A stretch of 64,000 bases of DNA, from contig JAPDRO010000022.1 in NCBI GenBank assembly GCA_030247885.1, positions 124,001 through 188,000 of the forward strand. Direction: 5' to 3'. Positions 42,838 to 56,609 of the stretch are shown here, one piece after another. This DNA is from Taxawa tesnikishii (nom. ined.) (lineage: Eukaryota; Ascomycota; Dothideomycetes; Dothideales). How positions within the stretch are numbered: the first letter of the stretch is position 1; every line of letters starts with the position of its first letter. The position numbers were made by a program, and so were the translations under genes. The notes beneath the pieces are model-generated. The model saw nothing but the letters and a program-made list of their open reading frames with translations, had not been told where the DNA came from and searched no databases.

Positions 42838-45800
42838 GGCGGAGAGGTGTGAAGGTAGTTGACGGTGCTGGAACGAATGCTGAACGAAGCAAGTCTATGT
42901 CTAGGTAACGATTGTGATAACGAAAGACAGACGGACGAACAAAGGCCGAACGAATGAAACCTGTGTCGAACAAATGCAGTACCCTACCTCTGGGATTGGG
43001 ACAGGTGTGCGCGAACTAAGCAAGTTGCACAGAGGTGCAGCAGCCTATCTTATAATTGCAAACATGGGCGCCCAATGACCCATCAACAGTAAGCACAGCG
43101 AGCCAAAGGATCCGCAGTGACGCTGTTTTAGGATACAGATACCAAGAGGTGCCATCTCCAGCCGCGGTGCCGGCCTGAGCTCTGGATTAGACGAGGCTTG
43201 TCTTTGCCCCATGCGGTTACGAGCATAATCTTCCCAAAGTAGAGTGAGGCTGGGTGTCAATGCTCATCAGAAACCGGCAGCAACAAGTGCCACGAGCGGC
43301 GTGCAACCGTGCCGCGTGATGGGAACGGGTTGAAGGAAACGTCGTTCGCCTGGGTGGCTGGGCGTCCTTGACGGTACCAAGGATGCAAGATACCACTAGA
43401 CATGCGGGCGGCAGCAAGAAAATGCCCCGATTTGCTCTTATCCCTACCGCTTTTCGTTAGCACGCAGACACCCTAGCTCGTATATGCAGACGGGTACCTA
43501 GCGCTGCTCCTGGACGGTTGACCCTTTGCGGTTGTTCATCCTGAACCACACCGTAACCTTGGACTCACTGCAGACCCCCAAGAAACATGGCGATTGTGCT
43601 CTCTGGCAAGATCAGAATCAGAAGAGGACGTCTAGCGGTTCTCTGGTGTAGAACGGCTCCCCTCCGGAGTTCTCACTCAGCTGCAAACGTTTGATTAAGG
43701 CACGGCTAGCCGTCGATTGGCGACTTTTTGGACTCAGGTACGGGGCGGATCCAAGCGTCGAAGCGGCTTGCTGGATGGGCGGGCGGCTGTTGTTCCTCTC
43801 GCGAAGTAGAGCCGCTATTCCCACAGGAGCAAGCAAGCACATCGCTACTACATACGGTAGGAGGTTTGATGGGCCGCTCGTTTCGCCTTGTCAGCCTTCT
43901 TCTTAGAGGCTGTTCACAGCCCACTTTTCATTTCCACAGACTGCGTTCTCTTCGTCGAGATGGGCCGATGAACCCGTCGCACGCGACACAAGGCGAATCG
44001 TTTGAACTGATTCAACTGCTTCAACTGCCCAATCCTCAAACACAACGCTCACAGCGTCACTGTTCTCAGCACCGTCATCGTGCCGTATGTGTCTCAACCG
44101 TCTGAGACCAGCCAACGTTCACGCAGCAACGCGAATTCATCGCTTTTTATCTCGTGCAATGGTATCGGTTGGTCGAATGCGATATGGGCAGTGCCAAGCT
44201 TCATCCTCTACCGCCGCTATGGAGCGCCGTCTAGTCTACGCTCGTAAAGCCTGCATCCTACCCAATAGTCTGCATTCTACCTTGCCATGCTGACTCGAGC
44301 TGATTGGCAAGAGATTCATATGTGCTTAATCTGCCCATTTTGATGTGCTCGTATCGTGTACAAGCGCAATCGGTCACTATCGTTGTCAATGTTTGTGTCA
44401 GCAGTGTGGAAGTGGCGTATGAAAGGAGACTGATTTCTCTGCCGAGTGACCCTGACGATCACATTGCCTGAATCACATGCAGAAGAAACACGAAGGCAGA
44501 CCCGAAAATAGCAGTTGCAAGGATCATGGCTAGCGCGGACCGCTACTGCAGGCACGAAAGCTAAAGTCCCGCTGGCCTATCTTGCAGAATTTCCAGCTCT
44601 CATCCCAGATTCTGGGAAGACGATCAAACGCCAGTTCTGATCGTGGGGTGTTTCTCTGTATCTTAGGCAGCAAAAGAAGCACCGTCGCGTAATTGTCATA
44701 GTCTGTCTTCTTTCTCCACCCGTGCTAGTTTGACTCTATACCGCGATCGCAGTTAGCTAGCTATCGCAGTGTGCAGAGTCGGTAACTCACGTGAGTCAGA
44801 AGGGCATCCGGCTAAGTGCATGCCGGCATGGCACAAGGATGATCGGCCAACGCCTGGTTTCTGACCCTTTGCCAACCGGAGTTTTTCTTCAAAGTGGAGT
44901 GGCAGAATCCTCCGTGACAGCGGCACTCCTGCATACGAGAAACCTGGCACTGTCTATCCATTAAGAACCATGCTAGCTTTCCCTAGAACCTTCGAGTTGG
45001 TCGCGCTCCAGGGCAAGGCAAAAAAACACGAGAGGGCTGGGTGCTTGGCTCGAATGGATCTGTAGAACCCCAGTCCTTCGTTGCAATCTCAACGGGGAGA
45101 ACGGCGGATCACAGCACACAGACACACGCTCACTCGCTTCGCAATTTCCACATAGATCCGTATCTCACGTCCAAGTGGAGATGGCCTGCTTGGGGTTTTG
45201 GTTCTGTCTGCCGCATGACGTATCCGCGCTATTTCAGGGGCCATCTCCAACGTCTTCCCATCGCCCGATCTCCAGAGAGAAGCACCATTGTTTGTTTGTG
45301 AGAGGCCCACGTTCGTGCGTTGTTTGCGGATTCGCTGGCGCCGAATCTTGCCGTGGCTGCCGTGGTATGGGGCAAAAATCACGTCCCACGCCTTACATCG
45401 AATTGTTATCTCTGCGCTAGACTGACAATGCATGCATGCGTGCGTGCTATTCGCGTTATTGAAGCACAACTCAACACTGTCTTGGCATTTCCCACGCAGC
45501 TGGAATCGCACAAGCTTGGCTCTCTATCGACGTTATCACATCTCCATGTCTTACTACACAAGCCACAGTTGCCTTTCTTGGCCTGCTCGCTTCGACTTCA
45601 CCAGCCTCCCCGTCGCTTGACGAAGTGCACGAGGCAGCGCTGAGCCCTGACGCCCCTCGCCGCAGGCAGGCCCGTCGGGCACGTCGGTGCAACCCGGTGT
45701 TTATCCCACGTGCATCTCCATATGCCCACCTTGCTGCCAATTCTGACAAGGTTACGAACAGCACCACTCTTCGCTACCAACCTCCAATTCGGCATTCCAG

Positions 45801-47159
45801 AACACCCAAGAGAAACGCTTGACTCTCATGGCAGCGCTGATCCGTCAGTCGGGGCAAGCGCAACCCGAACCCAACGACTCGGTCCGAACGGCGTGAGCCT
45901 GTCGAATACCTGGGAATAACACGACCGGCACCCCGAATGAAGAGCCAGCGAAAACGGCATACCGTCATGCCCGTTTGTGGAGTGCGCAAAACGGGCGACG
46001 AACTGCACGCTTCGCTTCTCAGCACTGTTCTCAACCTCTGCGTTGCCATCGTCGAAGTGCTGGTGAGAGAGAGTTGTCTCACTCAACGGCTCGACCGGCG
46101 CTGTCCTCGTTTCCAAAACCGTTCGGCACTCTATGTCAAGCCAAGCCCGAGCGCGCCGGTTGTGTGGTTGTGCGGGCGCCGTTGGTATGTATTCACTGTT
46201 GCATTTCTTGCGTCAGTCCGTAGTGTGCGAGGGCAAAAATCGGGTCTCGGTGCGTTGATGATCGATGGGAGAAAAGATCGCTCGAGTGGAGTGCGTGTGG
46301 TGGAGGTGTACAGTTGTCAAGCAAAGCTTCCTCGTACTCGGTATACCCGATGGGAGTGCTCACGGCAGGTCTTCTCTCAGCTGCTTACTTCCTTGGGGTT
46401 CGAACTTCCATCGTATGCTGCGTCGCGGCGCTGTTGATTTCATTGGATGCGCGCCATCGGCTAGTTTTTGTGCTACGATCCGGACTCCAATATTGTTCAT
46501 CACACATGTTGGAGGGCGCCATTCTCTCAGAGCAAACGCTGTCTGCAAAGACACTCGTTGCTCCGAATATTGCGAAATGTGGTCCGCACACTCGGTTGAC
46601 GTCGACCGTGGGTAGGATTCAGCATCTCCCTTACATTCACGCATAACAGAGGGCATTATCCTTCCGGCTCATGTCTACTTTCGTTTGACACGGGGATCAA
46701 CAACACGAGTTTCGGTGTGTTACAGGAAGACCTTGCACATCGCATACAATCTCTCGTAGCCCTCCTGAATGATCATCACAAATAAACACATCCCTGTCTT
46801 TCATTGTTTACTAATCCAGCTTAAGAATCACACTTGATCTTCCTCTCTACACAATGCTCAGACCTCGTCCAGAATGTATTGGATAGCGTTTCTACTACGC
46901 AAATACCGTAGATAGTCTGCGCACCAGCTCATCGTCCAACAAATTTCCCCACATGAACGGATCATGAGAACAGACGGGCAATTTGGTACGCAACTCCATC
47001 CTGATTCCAATACCTATCCGGGAACCCGCGTCGACCTCATCGTGAGGGAGCCTCACAAGCTCATCACACCCGCACGGAAAAGCGCCTCGCCGTCAACGCA
47101 ACCAACCGAAACGCCGAAAGACCAGCCAACGAATCCGCCATGATCATTCCACTTCCAAG

Positions 47160-47513
47160 ATGCAAGCTCTGGCAGATTGCCTCGATTCCTCTTTTGAAAA
47201 CGACTATTCCGCCGTCACGAAGCTCGACAATAGCTTCTCTTTCCAGTCCTTGTCTCCCATTGACGGATTCCTGTACGAGCCCATTGGACAATGCAGGAGT
47301 CCCTCGAGCTCTGACAACCCCATCAGCGCATGCCGGTGCAGGCGCAGCTCGCCGAGTCTCAACCGCGTGGTTCTCCCCCCCCCCCCCAAGACTCGACCCC
47401 GAGCTGTTTTTCTTCTCCGGGCTGGCTCTGGAACATCTGTTCCTGGGAGGCGAACGTCTTTCACACGTTTCCAACCCGAGCGAGCGGGCTGCGTTTCAAT
47501 TTGCGAATTGTGA
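47160..47513 (+). CDS. Possible hypothetical protein
   Basis: Low-confidence call. The frame opens with MQALADCLDSSFENDYSAV and KLDNSFSFQSL, a composition more protein-like than its surroundings. It crosses a C13 run at 47375-47387, where the frame is uncertain. In the next frame the same region reads DPELFFFSGLALEHLFLG and continues to 47589. No domain, signal peptide or membrane helix is recognised in the first frame. It could be noise. Confidence 0.2.
   Translation: MQALADCLDSSFENDYSAVTKLDNSFSFQSLSPIDGFLYEPIGQCRSPSSSDNPISACRCRRSSPSLNRVVLPPPPKTRPRAVFLLRAGSGTSVPGRRTSFTRFQPERAGCVSICEL
47375..47387. repeat. C13 homopolymer
   Basis: Thirteen C in a row, inside the possible hypothetical frame starting at 47160; its exact length decides which frame continues. 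Confidence 0.95.
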
Positions 47514-48091
47514 GATCCGCGATCTTTCTCCCGTCTTCTGCCGCCGGTTTTGGAACGCAGAGCGTCTTTCTCAACCCCCTCTGCAGTGACCGTCTTGTTT
47601 GAGTTTCCCTTCTCGTTTTCTTCTTCCCCCCTTCTTTTCGTTCTCGCACTCGCGGGACTCGCTGTTGTAGTGCTCTTCTTTCGCCGCATCCTGCAGTCTC
47701 TTCGTGTGCGGTATCGAGGAGTTGCTGGTGGAAATCGACATAGCGTGCCAGGTGTCGGTGGTGTCAAAGAAAACTACAAGTCTAGGACCAAAAGCTTATT
47801 GTCAGGATTTTGTAAGATACGGAAACTCGAAAGGAGAGTTTCAGTGCCAAGAAAATATGTGTCGAAGGAGAGAACAATGCGGACACACGAGAATATCCGT
47901 CTCGCCTTCGACAACACAGTGTTCGAGTCCCTGGCTCTCTACCATATACTGAGACAAGTGCGTAGTGACTCCAACTTCGTGAGACGTATTTTAATCATTG
48001 TTTTTCGCGTTCATCGCACGTCTTGAGATACAGAACGTGCCGGTCCAGCTCTCCAAAGAGCGGCGATCTATGCCGCAGAATCAGGACCCTC

Positions 48092-49014
48092 CTATGCCAC
48101 AAGTGCCGTCGCCACCACAACCGCAGCAAGCGCCACGAACGCCGGGACAGCGCCCAACCCGCTCGCAGCACCAGTCTGACTGCTGGTCTGCGCCGCAGCG
48201 CTCGCGGTACCACTCGCCGCAGCCGCCGTCGTGTTCGTCGCCGCCTCCTTTTCCTCCAGAGAGTAGCCCCCACACCCGTCGAGTTGACGCAGTCAGCGCC
48301 GGCAAGCAGCTGCGCGTCGTCGGTGAACGTGATATCCGCACACTATCTCCATCAGTCTTTCTCCCCAACAACCCGATCATTCACCCGCAGCAGTATGAGA
48401 GAAGGGAAGGATGGGAGGGAGGGAGGGAGATAGGACACTCGCTCGGAGGCTTGTTCGAAAAATTGGGACACCAAAACTTACGTTATACAGCGCATTCCCG
48501 GTATGACTGATCTGCACGAATTGCAAGCTCGCGTTGGTGCCGGCGACGATGCCCGCCTGCGCCAGCGCCGCGCGTCCGACTTGGGGCAGGCAGAAGGAGC
48601 CGTTGCCCGTCTGGTTGAAGTCGCCGAGGAGCGAGATGTTGAAGTTTGTCACGGTGTTGCCGAGGCCGAGGTTGATGTAGGTGAAGGCGAAGGGGTGCGA
48701 GACGTGCATGGAGACGGAACCGCCGGTGAGCGGCCACGCGGTGCGGTTGTTGGCCGATGTGTCTTGGGAGATGTTGGCGCCTGGGGACGGTGAGTAAGTA
48801 TGGAGGAGAGATGGGACTGGAGGAGGAAAGGGAACAGGAAAGGGAACAGGAAAGGGAAGGTGCAGGAGGGGAAAAGAGAGGACGACGCACAGGGCCAGAT
48901 CCATTCAGATGCGTCGTCGGCGAAGGCATCGCCGCGCCACCACGGGTATTGAACCGTGAAGTGTGCGGCGGTAAGGTGTAGCAGGCTCAGAAGGACAGCT
49001 ACGAGGACGGCCAT
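48092..49014 (-). CDS. BIM1-like (X325) copper-binding GPI-anchored surface protein, 224 aa
   Basis: Known: the family resembles lytic polysaccharide monooxygenases but has no oxidase activity; Cryptococcus Bim1 helps copper uptake at the cell surface. Exons 49014-48891, 48780-48482 and 48342-48092. The sum is 674 nt, becoming 225 codons if one base is restored at C5 48267-48271 (plus strand). Seen: signal peptide MAVLVAVLLSLLHLTAA cleaved before His, giving an N-terminal His-Phe-Thr (copper-brace histidine), PWWRGD, WIWPCAN, a second His in SVSMHVSHPFAF, N-glycosylation sites, GSFCLPQV and CADITFTDD; then an Ala/Ser/Thr linker and a hydrophobic tail VPAFVALAAVVVATALVA typical of GPI addition. 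The GPI tail is read only after the frame correction, which supports that correction. Confidence 0.85.
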
Positions 49015-49548
49015 GGTGTTCGTTGATGTTCGGTATGATATCGGGAAAGGCGTAGTATCACTGGGAGCAGAGGAAACTGTGTTGTAGAGAAGGAAACTGT
49101 GGAATGTACTTATCCCCCAGCAGGACGCAGGCATAGCCACTTTATACGCCATCGTCGCCTACCCTTTTCGCCAAGGCCTGTTCACAGGACGATGCATGTG
49201 GTGTGCATGTTCAGCGTCAGGAGCGGTCTAGAGGCGCGCCACCAATGCTACTGAAACACAGCCGTCTTCAACTGGCACGCTTCACAAGCGACACGGGCTG
49301 AACGTCTGCATACCAGACCGTTGCGTTCCGGTGTTTATAGCCCTCAAACTTGCTCAAGATTTCTCTTGGCGCGCCAAAATCCATCTCACCGTCTTGGCGT
49401 TCCCTCACCGCAGAACACGAGATATCCCGAGCGCAGGCCGTTGCACTGCTTCGAAGTGTATTATCAGGCACCTGAATACCCGATAGGTCCTAGCTGTATC
49501 CCGGTCCCAATGAAGAATACCCTCGTCCACATCCCGCCCACGCCGCTC
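49015..49548. other. Intergenic
   Basis: 534 bp between the BIM1-like start and the OPT transporter 3' end. It should carry the BIM1-like promoter. No gene or repeat seen. Confidence 0.5.
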
Positions 49549-52082
49549 TCAAAGATGCGGCACTCCCGCGCTCGCAAGCGCCAGGTTCACGATACTACAC
49601 AATCCCTCTCCCAGAATCAACCCGCTCGCAAGCACAATGATCGGCGTCTCGCTCTGCCCTCTCCAACCCCTCCAATACGCATTCACCAACCCACCAATCG
49701 TCCTGGCCAGCGTGAAACTCGGGGTGTTGTACATGCCCACCGCCACCGCGATGCCGCCCGGGATCCAACTTACCCATTTAGCCCGCTTGGAATTGCCGTA
49801 GATGCGCAGGGCGGTGAGTGCGGCGAAGAGAGCGGCGGCACCGAAGGCCCATTCGCCGACTTTTGGAGGTAAGCCTTGTCCGGTTACGAGGCGGGCGGTG
49901 AAGATCCAGACGTAGCCGGTCGGGACTTGGAACATGCCGCCTGGGACGGTGTAGACATGTGTGTAGAGCTTGTAGCTGCGGATCGTCAGTGGTGATTAAC
50001 TCTCTTCTGCTTTGGTAAATGGTAGGTGTTGCAAAGAAGAGAACAGAGAGAACAGAGAGAGAGAGAGAGAAAGGAAGAGGGAAAGGGTAGGGAAGGAGGG
50101 GTGGAACCACGTACACGCAAGCGCTGACAACGGCACCGAATCCGCTGCCGATCATTTGGCCGTAGAACTGGGCTTTGGGGCTTGCGCCGAGGAGGTGGCC
50201 TGTTTTGAGGTCCTGCATCATGTCGCCGGCCTGCAGGGCGCCGGACTCGCTGATCGCGCCCGCCAGCAGATTGATGATGACGGCGTTGGGCGACGAGGAC
50301 GGCGTGGCGAGCGCGAAGAACAGTTGCGTCAGTTTCGAGATGCCTGACACGGGGTTCAAGTCTGTTTCGCCGAGGGCGCGGACGCCCATTACGGAGAGCA
50401 GGAGCGCTGTGGGAGGTTAGCAGGTAGCAAGAGGTCAGAAGGGGTACGGGAAGGAAAGGCGGATGCGGGGCAGTCTACAAACCGAGAAGCAATGCGAGGA
50501 TAGTCAATGAGAGCGGGATCAGACTGGCGAAGGCGTAGTGGACTGCACCAACACAGACGCCCAACGATAGAAAGAGGCCGACGAGAGTGGTCTTCGTGCC
50601 AACGAGATGTTCAGGCGGTGCATCCGGTTCCGGTTGTGTATCCTGTTTGCTTTTCCCATTGGAAGCTCCGGAGTGATTCGCCGGCTGTCCATCTTCATTC
50701 AGATTCACCGGACTGTAACCTCTGAGTGTAGGGTTCATGAACCCGCGCAGGTCCTGTCGCCACGTGCCATTCTTGAGACTCCGCCGGGTTCTAGGAGCGT
50801 AGATGCGCGCGTAGTAGATGGTAGGACGCAGCACCAGCCAGCCAAGACTAACGACGGAATCGGCGAGCATGATCGCCAGACTGACCCAGACAATCCAGCC
50901 TTTGCTTCCGTGTTCCCAGTCACCGACCGGTCCTGCAGCCCAGCCCTTTGCTTTTGCGAGGGGTGACAGGATGCCCCAGCCAACAACAGCACCCAGAAGC
51001 ATATGCAATGTTGTGGCTGGACCCATAATGATGCCCTGCCCAACATACGCGGGGGACGGATTAAGAGTCCAGAGCCAGGTGTCTGCGAGGTACATGCCGA
51101 GGAAGGGTATATCATGCAGCCTGGGTATAAAGTACGAAGCGATGGTCTAAGGTATATGATGAGTGGTGGATTTGTTACAGAAGAGTATACAGAATTTCAA
51201 CGATACTATGGAAGAGAAAAGACGTACATATACAGCCGATACCCCGAAAGATATCGTAAGCAACCTTATCTTGGCCTTCCAGTCGTTGTGGTCATCCAGA
51301 CTCAGACCGCGCTCGTCCGCGTGCGCCGTCTCTGGGTACTGTTGCGGCGGCTGCTCGTCGTGCCCGCCCTCGGGGCCATTCGGAGCGCTCGCAATCAATC
51401 TTTGCTCCTCCTCGCGGCCCTCATCATCCCTCGTACCACTGTTCCCGTCATCACCATCGCCCATCTTCACGATTCCATGCTCTTTGTCCCCGCCATGCAA
51501 CACCCCGATCATCAGTGCCGTAGCCGTTCCAGACGGAAATTTGAGCTTCTCCCTTATAATAACCTCTTTCCTCAGGGGTACCGCGAACACGACACCAAAG
51601 AAGCATATCCCGAGCGCCCAAACGACCAAATGGCCCAATTTCAGGTTCAGTCCACCGCTCTGATCCGGCGTCTCCTCCGGCTTCAGCAGGAACTCGAGCG
51701 CGGGGATCACGCCCACGAATCCGCAACCCAGCGGCATCGTCCCCACAGCACCGGCGACCGTCTGCACAAGCACGTTCTCGACAGGCGTGAAGGGAAAGCG
51801 CAGAGAGGGCGCGAGCGTCTTGAAGACTGCGAATCCGATCAGTGCAGACGGCATGGCCATGCCAGAGATCCAGCCGGTCTGCAAACCGAAGTAGGTGTTG
51901 GAGAAGCAGATGACGACGCCGATGAGCAGGCCCACGATCAGCGACCGCAGCGTGAAATTCTGGGGCGCTGACGCCCGCGACACGAGCTCCGACTCGGCCG
52001 CTCTTCTGTCGAAGGAGGTCGAGGATCGGTTGGACGTCTCATCGCTCTCACGAGGATGCTGTGAGCCCCTGTCGGGCGCCAT
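49549..52082 (-). CDS. OPT-family oligopeptide/metal-chelate transporter, 743 aa
   Basis: Exons 52082-51234, 51146-50483, 50406-50115 and 49975-49549 (introns 87, 76 and 139 nt), 2232 nt exactly in frame. Seen: a Ser/Arg-rich cytosolic N-terminus, then many membrane helices. Characteristic segments are NFTLRSLIVGLLIGVVICFS with NTYFGLQTGWISGMAMPSAL, ENVLVQTVAGAVGTMPLGCG, KFPSGTATALMIGVLHGG, an acidic loop near 250, GQGIIMGPATTLHMLLGAVV, GVRALGETDLNPVSGISKLT, LLAGAISESGALQAGDMMQD and QFYGQMIGSGFGA. The NPVSGISK and GDMMQDLKTG motifs place it in the YSL/YGL114W-like branch rather than the peptide-transporting Opt1 branch. Known substrates of that branch in plants are metal-nicotianamine chelates; the fungal substrate is unknown. 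Divergent from PRMT3, 338 bp apart. Confidence 0.92.
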
Positions 52083-52420
52083 GGTATACTCTATATGAGA
52101 GCGATGTGTGAAGGAGGGGAGGAGGGGAAGGGGAAGGGGAAGGACAACAGGAGTCAATCAGAGGACGAGACGAGTAGAGACCTGTAGGAAACCAGAACAG
52201 GAAGGTGGATGAAGCGTGAATTGACGTGATCGCGCACCTTCCCCGGAAGGTGACGTTGATCGGCAGTTCGGCACTGAGCGGTACCGTACCGTACAGATTA
52301 GAGGGGTTTGGCTTGCTGTTCTGCATCAAAAAACATGCATACTCTTCTAGCCTAGAAATGGCTTTCTTGCGGCCGTTCCGCGATCTAATTCAACTCGGCC
52401 AAGTGCATTGCTGAACAAAA
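52083..52420. promoter_or_regulatory. Bidirectional promoter region OPT transporter/PRMT3
   Basis: 338 bp between head-to-head starts. Contains GGTACCGTACCGTACAG near 52279-52294 (overlapping GTACC repeats). The position is the main evidence; no factor can be assigned. Confidence 0.45.
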
Positions 52421-54241
<1,821 letters not shown>

Positions 54242-54545
54242 AGCAGCATCAGTGCTGTTGATGTGACTGACAATGCATATGAAGAGTTTTTGTTTGCTGG
54301 TTATGTGGCGCTCTCGAATGGCGTGACGAGCGTGTGTTCCCGTGCGGTCCCCTTTGGAGATCAACATGCAGTTGACCAATCACATCCAAAGGTCCTCCCA
54401 AGTGAGGGTCCACCATCAGGTGGAAGCCGGAGTGTCCAAATGGTATGAGCCACAACGGTCCTGATGTTTTCCTCAGAGTGCGACACGGTAGCAGTCAAGC
54501 GACATCCGTACCCGCAGGAACCATGCTAGCTAGAGCGGTAACATA

Positions 54546-56609
54546 CTAAAACGCCATCCTCCCCGTCTTAACCGTCTTCAGCACGCCCTCATCCGCTAAC
54601 TTCTCAATCAAATTCAAGAGCATAAAATCGCATCCCCGTTTAACAACCATGTTAACCGTAACCGGCACCCACTCCTCGTGAAAGGTGACATTGCTCATAT
54701 ACCTCACCTGCCCGATTGGTACGATGAAATCCGCACAGCCATAAATCGGGCATATGTTCGCCCCTGTGACCGCCGCCCCAGGCGGCTTGACCGCTAGAAA
54801 CGTGGTTCCGGGGCCGCCGTTAAGGTCTTCCTCACGGTAAGACGCCAATCCACCGGTCCCGATGTCGTAGAGCATGATGGACTCGGAGCAGCAGTCGGGC
54901 GTGCTGTATTGGAGATTCTGCTCGTACCATTGCACGGCGGCGTTTTTCTGCTCCAAGGCTGTTTGATACGCGGCTGCGGTGTACAGGCTTTCGTTATATG
55001 CGCGCCACCCCGGGCGGCGGGCGGAGTCTATGGGCGGAAAGCGGCCGTCGAAGAGCTCGGCCCAGCGGGTGATGAGCGGTTTGGCGACGACTTCCCATTG
55101 CGTGTAGCTATTGATGACGCCGAGTGGGCCATTAGCCAGAGCCGTCAGGTTGTTGACAGCGGAGTCGGACACGTTTTGCACTGTGGCGGTGAAGTTGAAG
55201 TGGGTGACTTTCATGTTAAAGATGCGTGTCATGTTGGCAATGAAGGCTTGCAGTACGGCTTCAGCGTCTGGGTTTGCGAGAGGAAGGTAGTCCGTTGGGT
55301 AAAGGATACGTTTTGGAAATGCGGTTGTATCGGGTACGACCAGTGGTGAGAGTCCCGTGGTGGCAGTGTCTTGGTATAAGGTCGGCGTGTACCAGGCCTT
55401 GGAGAACTTGATCCATTTCCAAGGATCCCGGCTGAAGACTCCTGCTGTGTCGGTTGCACCACCTAAAGGAATCACCCGATCCAGGTTCATGAGTCCCTGG
55501 CTAGGCCGCTGTCCGTAAGTTCCGGACACGGCAGCCGGCCGACGCATCGAGGACCCGGTGTCGCTGCCAATAGCGAAGTCGAGCCAGTCATACGCGGCGA
55601 TCGAGCATCCACCGCCTGATGAGGATGCCGAGCATGTCAACCAACCGTCGCCGCGCGGATTGAACGGATACTGTTCATCCTGCCAGTCCCAGGGGTTCGC
55701 ACCAGACGCAAACTGCGCCAGCTTGTATTTTCCAACCACGACACCGCCCAGGTCAATGATACGCTGGATAGACGGGGCAGTGCCATTCGCGATCGGCGTA
55801 ATGTACGCCCATGCCTGGCTTCCGCCGGAGGTCTGCAAGCCTTTGATGTCGAACAGGTCCTTGACAGCGACTCGTTCGCCCGCTAGCGGCCGGGTATCGC
55901 CCCAGCTGTAGATACGTGAAGGGACGGGGATGAGCGGGTCCCAAAATTTGGGCAGGAAAGCTCCAAGAGCGTTGTACGTGGCGTTGCTATCGTTTGAATC
56001 ATAGGCGCCAAATAGGAAATCGCGATAAGAGTCCGCATACAGCCGGTAGACAAGGGCAAAAGAGACAGTGGCTGGACCGATTGAAGCAACGTATGGACCT
56101 GCGGGCAGCGAGGCACTGCCCTCCACGTATGTGAGAGTGAACGGTCCGCTGATGTTGCGGCTCACAAAATTGGTGGACAGGAGCACGTGCGATGTGTTGT
56201 ATGACTCGAGATACGCGATGGCAGAAGTATCCAGCACTGGGTTACCTGCGGAAGAGGTGATGTACACACCCTCGAGGAAGTCTTCGCTGAAAACGTCGTC
56301 ACCGGTCAGATAGCTTTCAATGGTGCTCTGCAGCACACCGTCAGTGACCAGGGAGGTATTCGTTGAGATCACTGTAAAAGGGACACCATTGCTGCCAACG
56401 ATGCTTGCTGCAGACGAGCAATCCCCGCTTAGGGCCGCTTTTGGATGCTGGAGGTTCGCAAGGTACGTTAGATTTCCCAGCTCAAACAAGGCGTCTCCGT
56501 TTGGAGTTGGCTGAAGAAAAGTGTAAGGGTTACGCCTCAATATTGGTGCTCCTGTGACAAGTGAAATACAAACTGCCAAACTGGCAAAGGTCTGTGGGAA
56601 TGGAGCCAT
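54546..56609 (-). CDS. Secreted amidase-signature hydrolase with scytalone-dehydratase/Arp1-like N-terminal domain, 687 aa
   Basis: Single intact exon. The start at 56609 is chosen because it opens a signal peptide ([20 protein letters not shown]); an ATG 51 bp upstream would bury it. Residues 20-210 match the N-terminal module that fungal databases call scytalone dehydratase-like/Arp1 N-terminal (inference from recall). The amidase-signature fold follows. It shows the three residues of the Ser-cisSer-Lys triad: Lys in [13 protein letters not shown], Ser in [10 protein letters not shown] and the nucleophile in [16 protein letters not shown]. The last 150 residues include [20 protein letters not shown] and [18 protein letters not shown]. 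About ten N-glycosylation sites and paired cysteines suit secretion. Substrate unknown. Its 3' end faces that of PRMT3, 304 bp away. Confidence 0.88.
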   Translation of the reverse strand: MAPFPQTFASLAVCISLVTGAPILRRNPYTFLQPTPNGDALFELGNLTYLANLQHPKAALSGDCSSAASIVGSNGVPFTVISTNTSLVTDGVLQSTIESYLTGDDVFSEDFLEGVYITSSAGNPVLDTSAIAYLESYNTSHVLLSTNFVSRNISGPFTLTYVEGSASLPAGPYVASIGPATVSFALVYRLYADSYRDFLFGAYDSNDSNATYNALGAFLPKFWDPLIPVPSRIYSWGDTRPLAGERVAVKDLFDIKGLQTSGGSQAWAYITPIANGTAPSIQRIIDLGGVVVGKYKLAQFASGANPWDWQDEQYPFNPRGDGWLTCSASSSGGGCSIAAYDWLDFAIGSDTGSSMRRPAAVSGTYGQRPSQGLMNLDRVIPLGGATDTAGVFSRDPWKWIKFSKAWYTPTLYQDTATTGLSPLVVPDTTAFPKRILYPTDYLPLANPDAEAVLQAFIANMTRIFNMKVTHFNFTATVQNVSDSAVNNLTALANGPLGVINSYTQWEVVAKPLITRWAELFDGRFPPIDSARRPGWRAYNESLYTAAAYQTALEQKNAAVQWYEQNLQYSTPDCCSESIMLYDIGTGGLASYREEDLNGGPGTTFLAVKPPGAAVTGANICPIYGCADFIVPIGQVRYMSNVTFHEEWVPVTVNMVVKRGCDFMLLNLIEKLADEGVLKTVKTGRMAF

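Larger units (their letters stand above)
42838..48091. other. Gene-poor 5.2 kb stretch between laccase and BIM1-like gene
   Basis: The laccase promoter should occupy 42838 to about 43800. The rest holds many short open frames on both strands, none with a recognised domain. The best candidate is a plus-strand frame from 47160 (listed separately). A C13 run lies at 47375-47387. No TIRs or long repeats were seen. Unrecognised lineage-specific genes or decayed repeats could be present. Confidence 0.45.

Noticed and set aside
46390-46420. GGGGTTCGAACTTCC resembling a tRNA T-arm; similar GGTTCGAA words at 22880, 30950, 60816 and 62668
   Set aside because: No matching acceptor stem, D-arm or anticodon arm could be built around any of them by eye.
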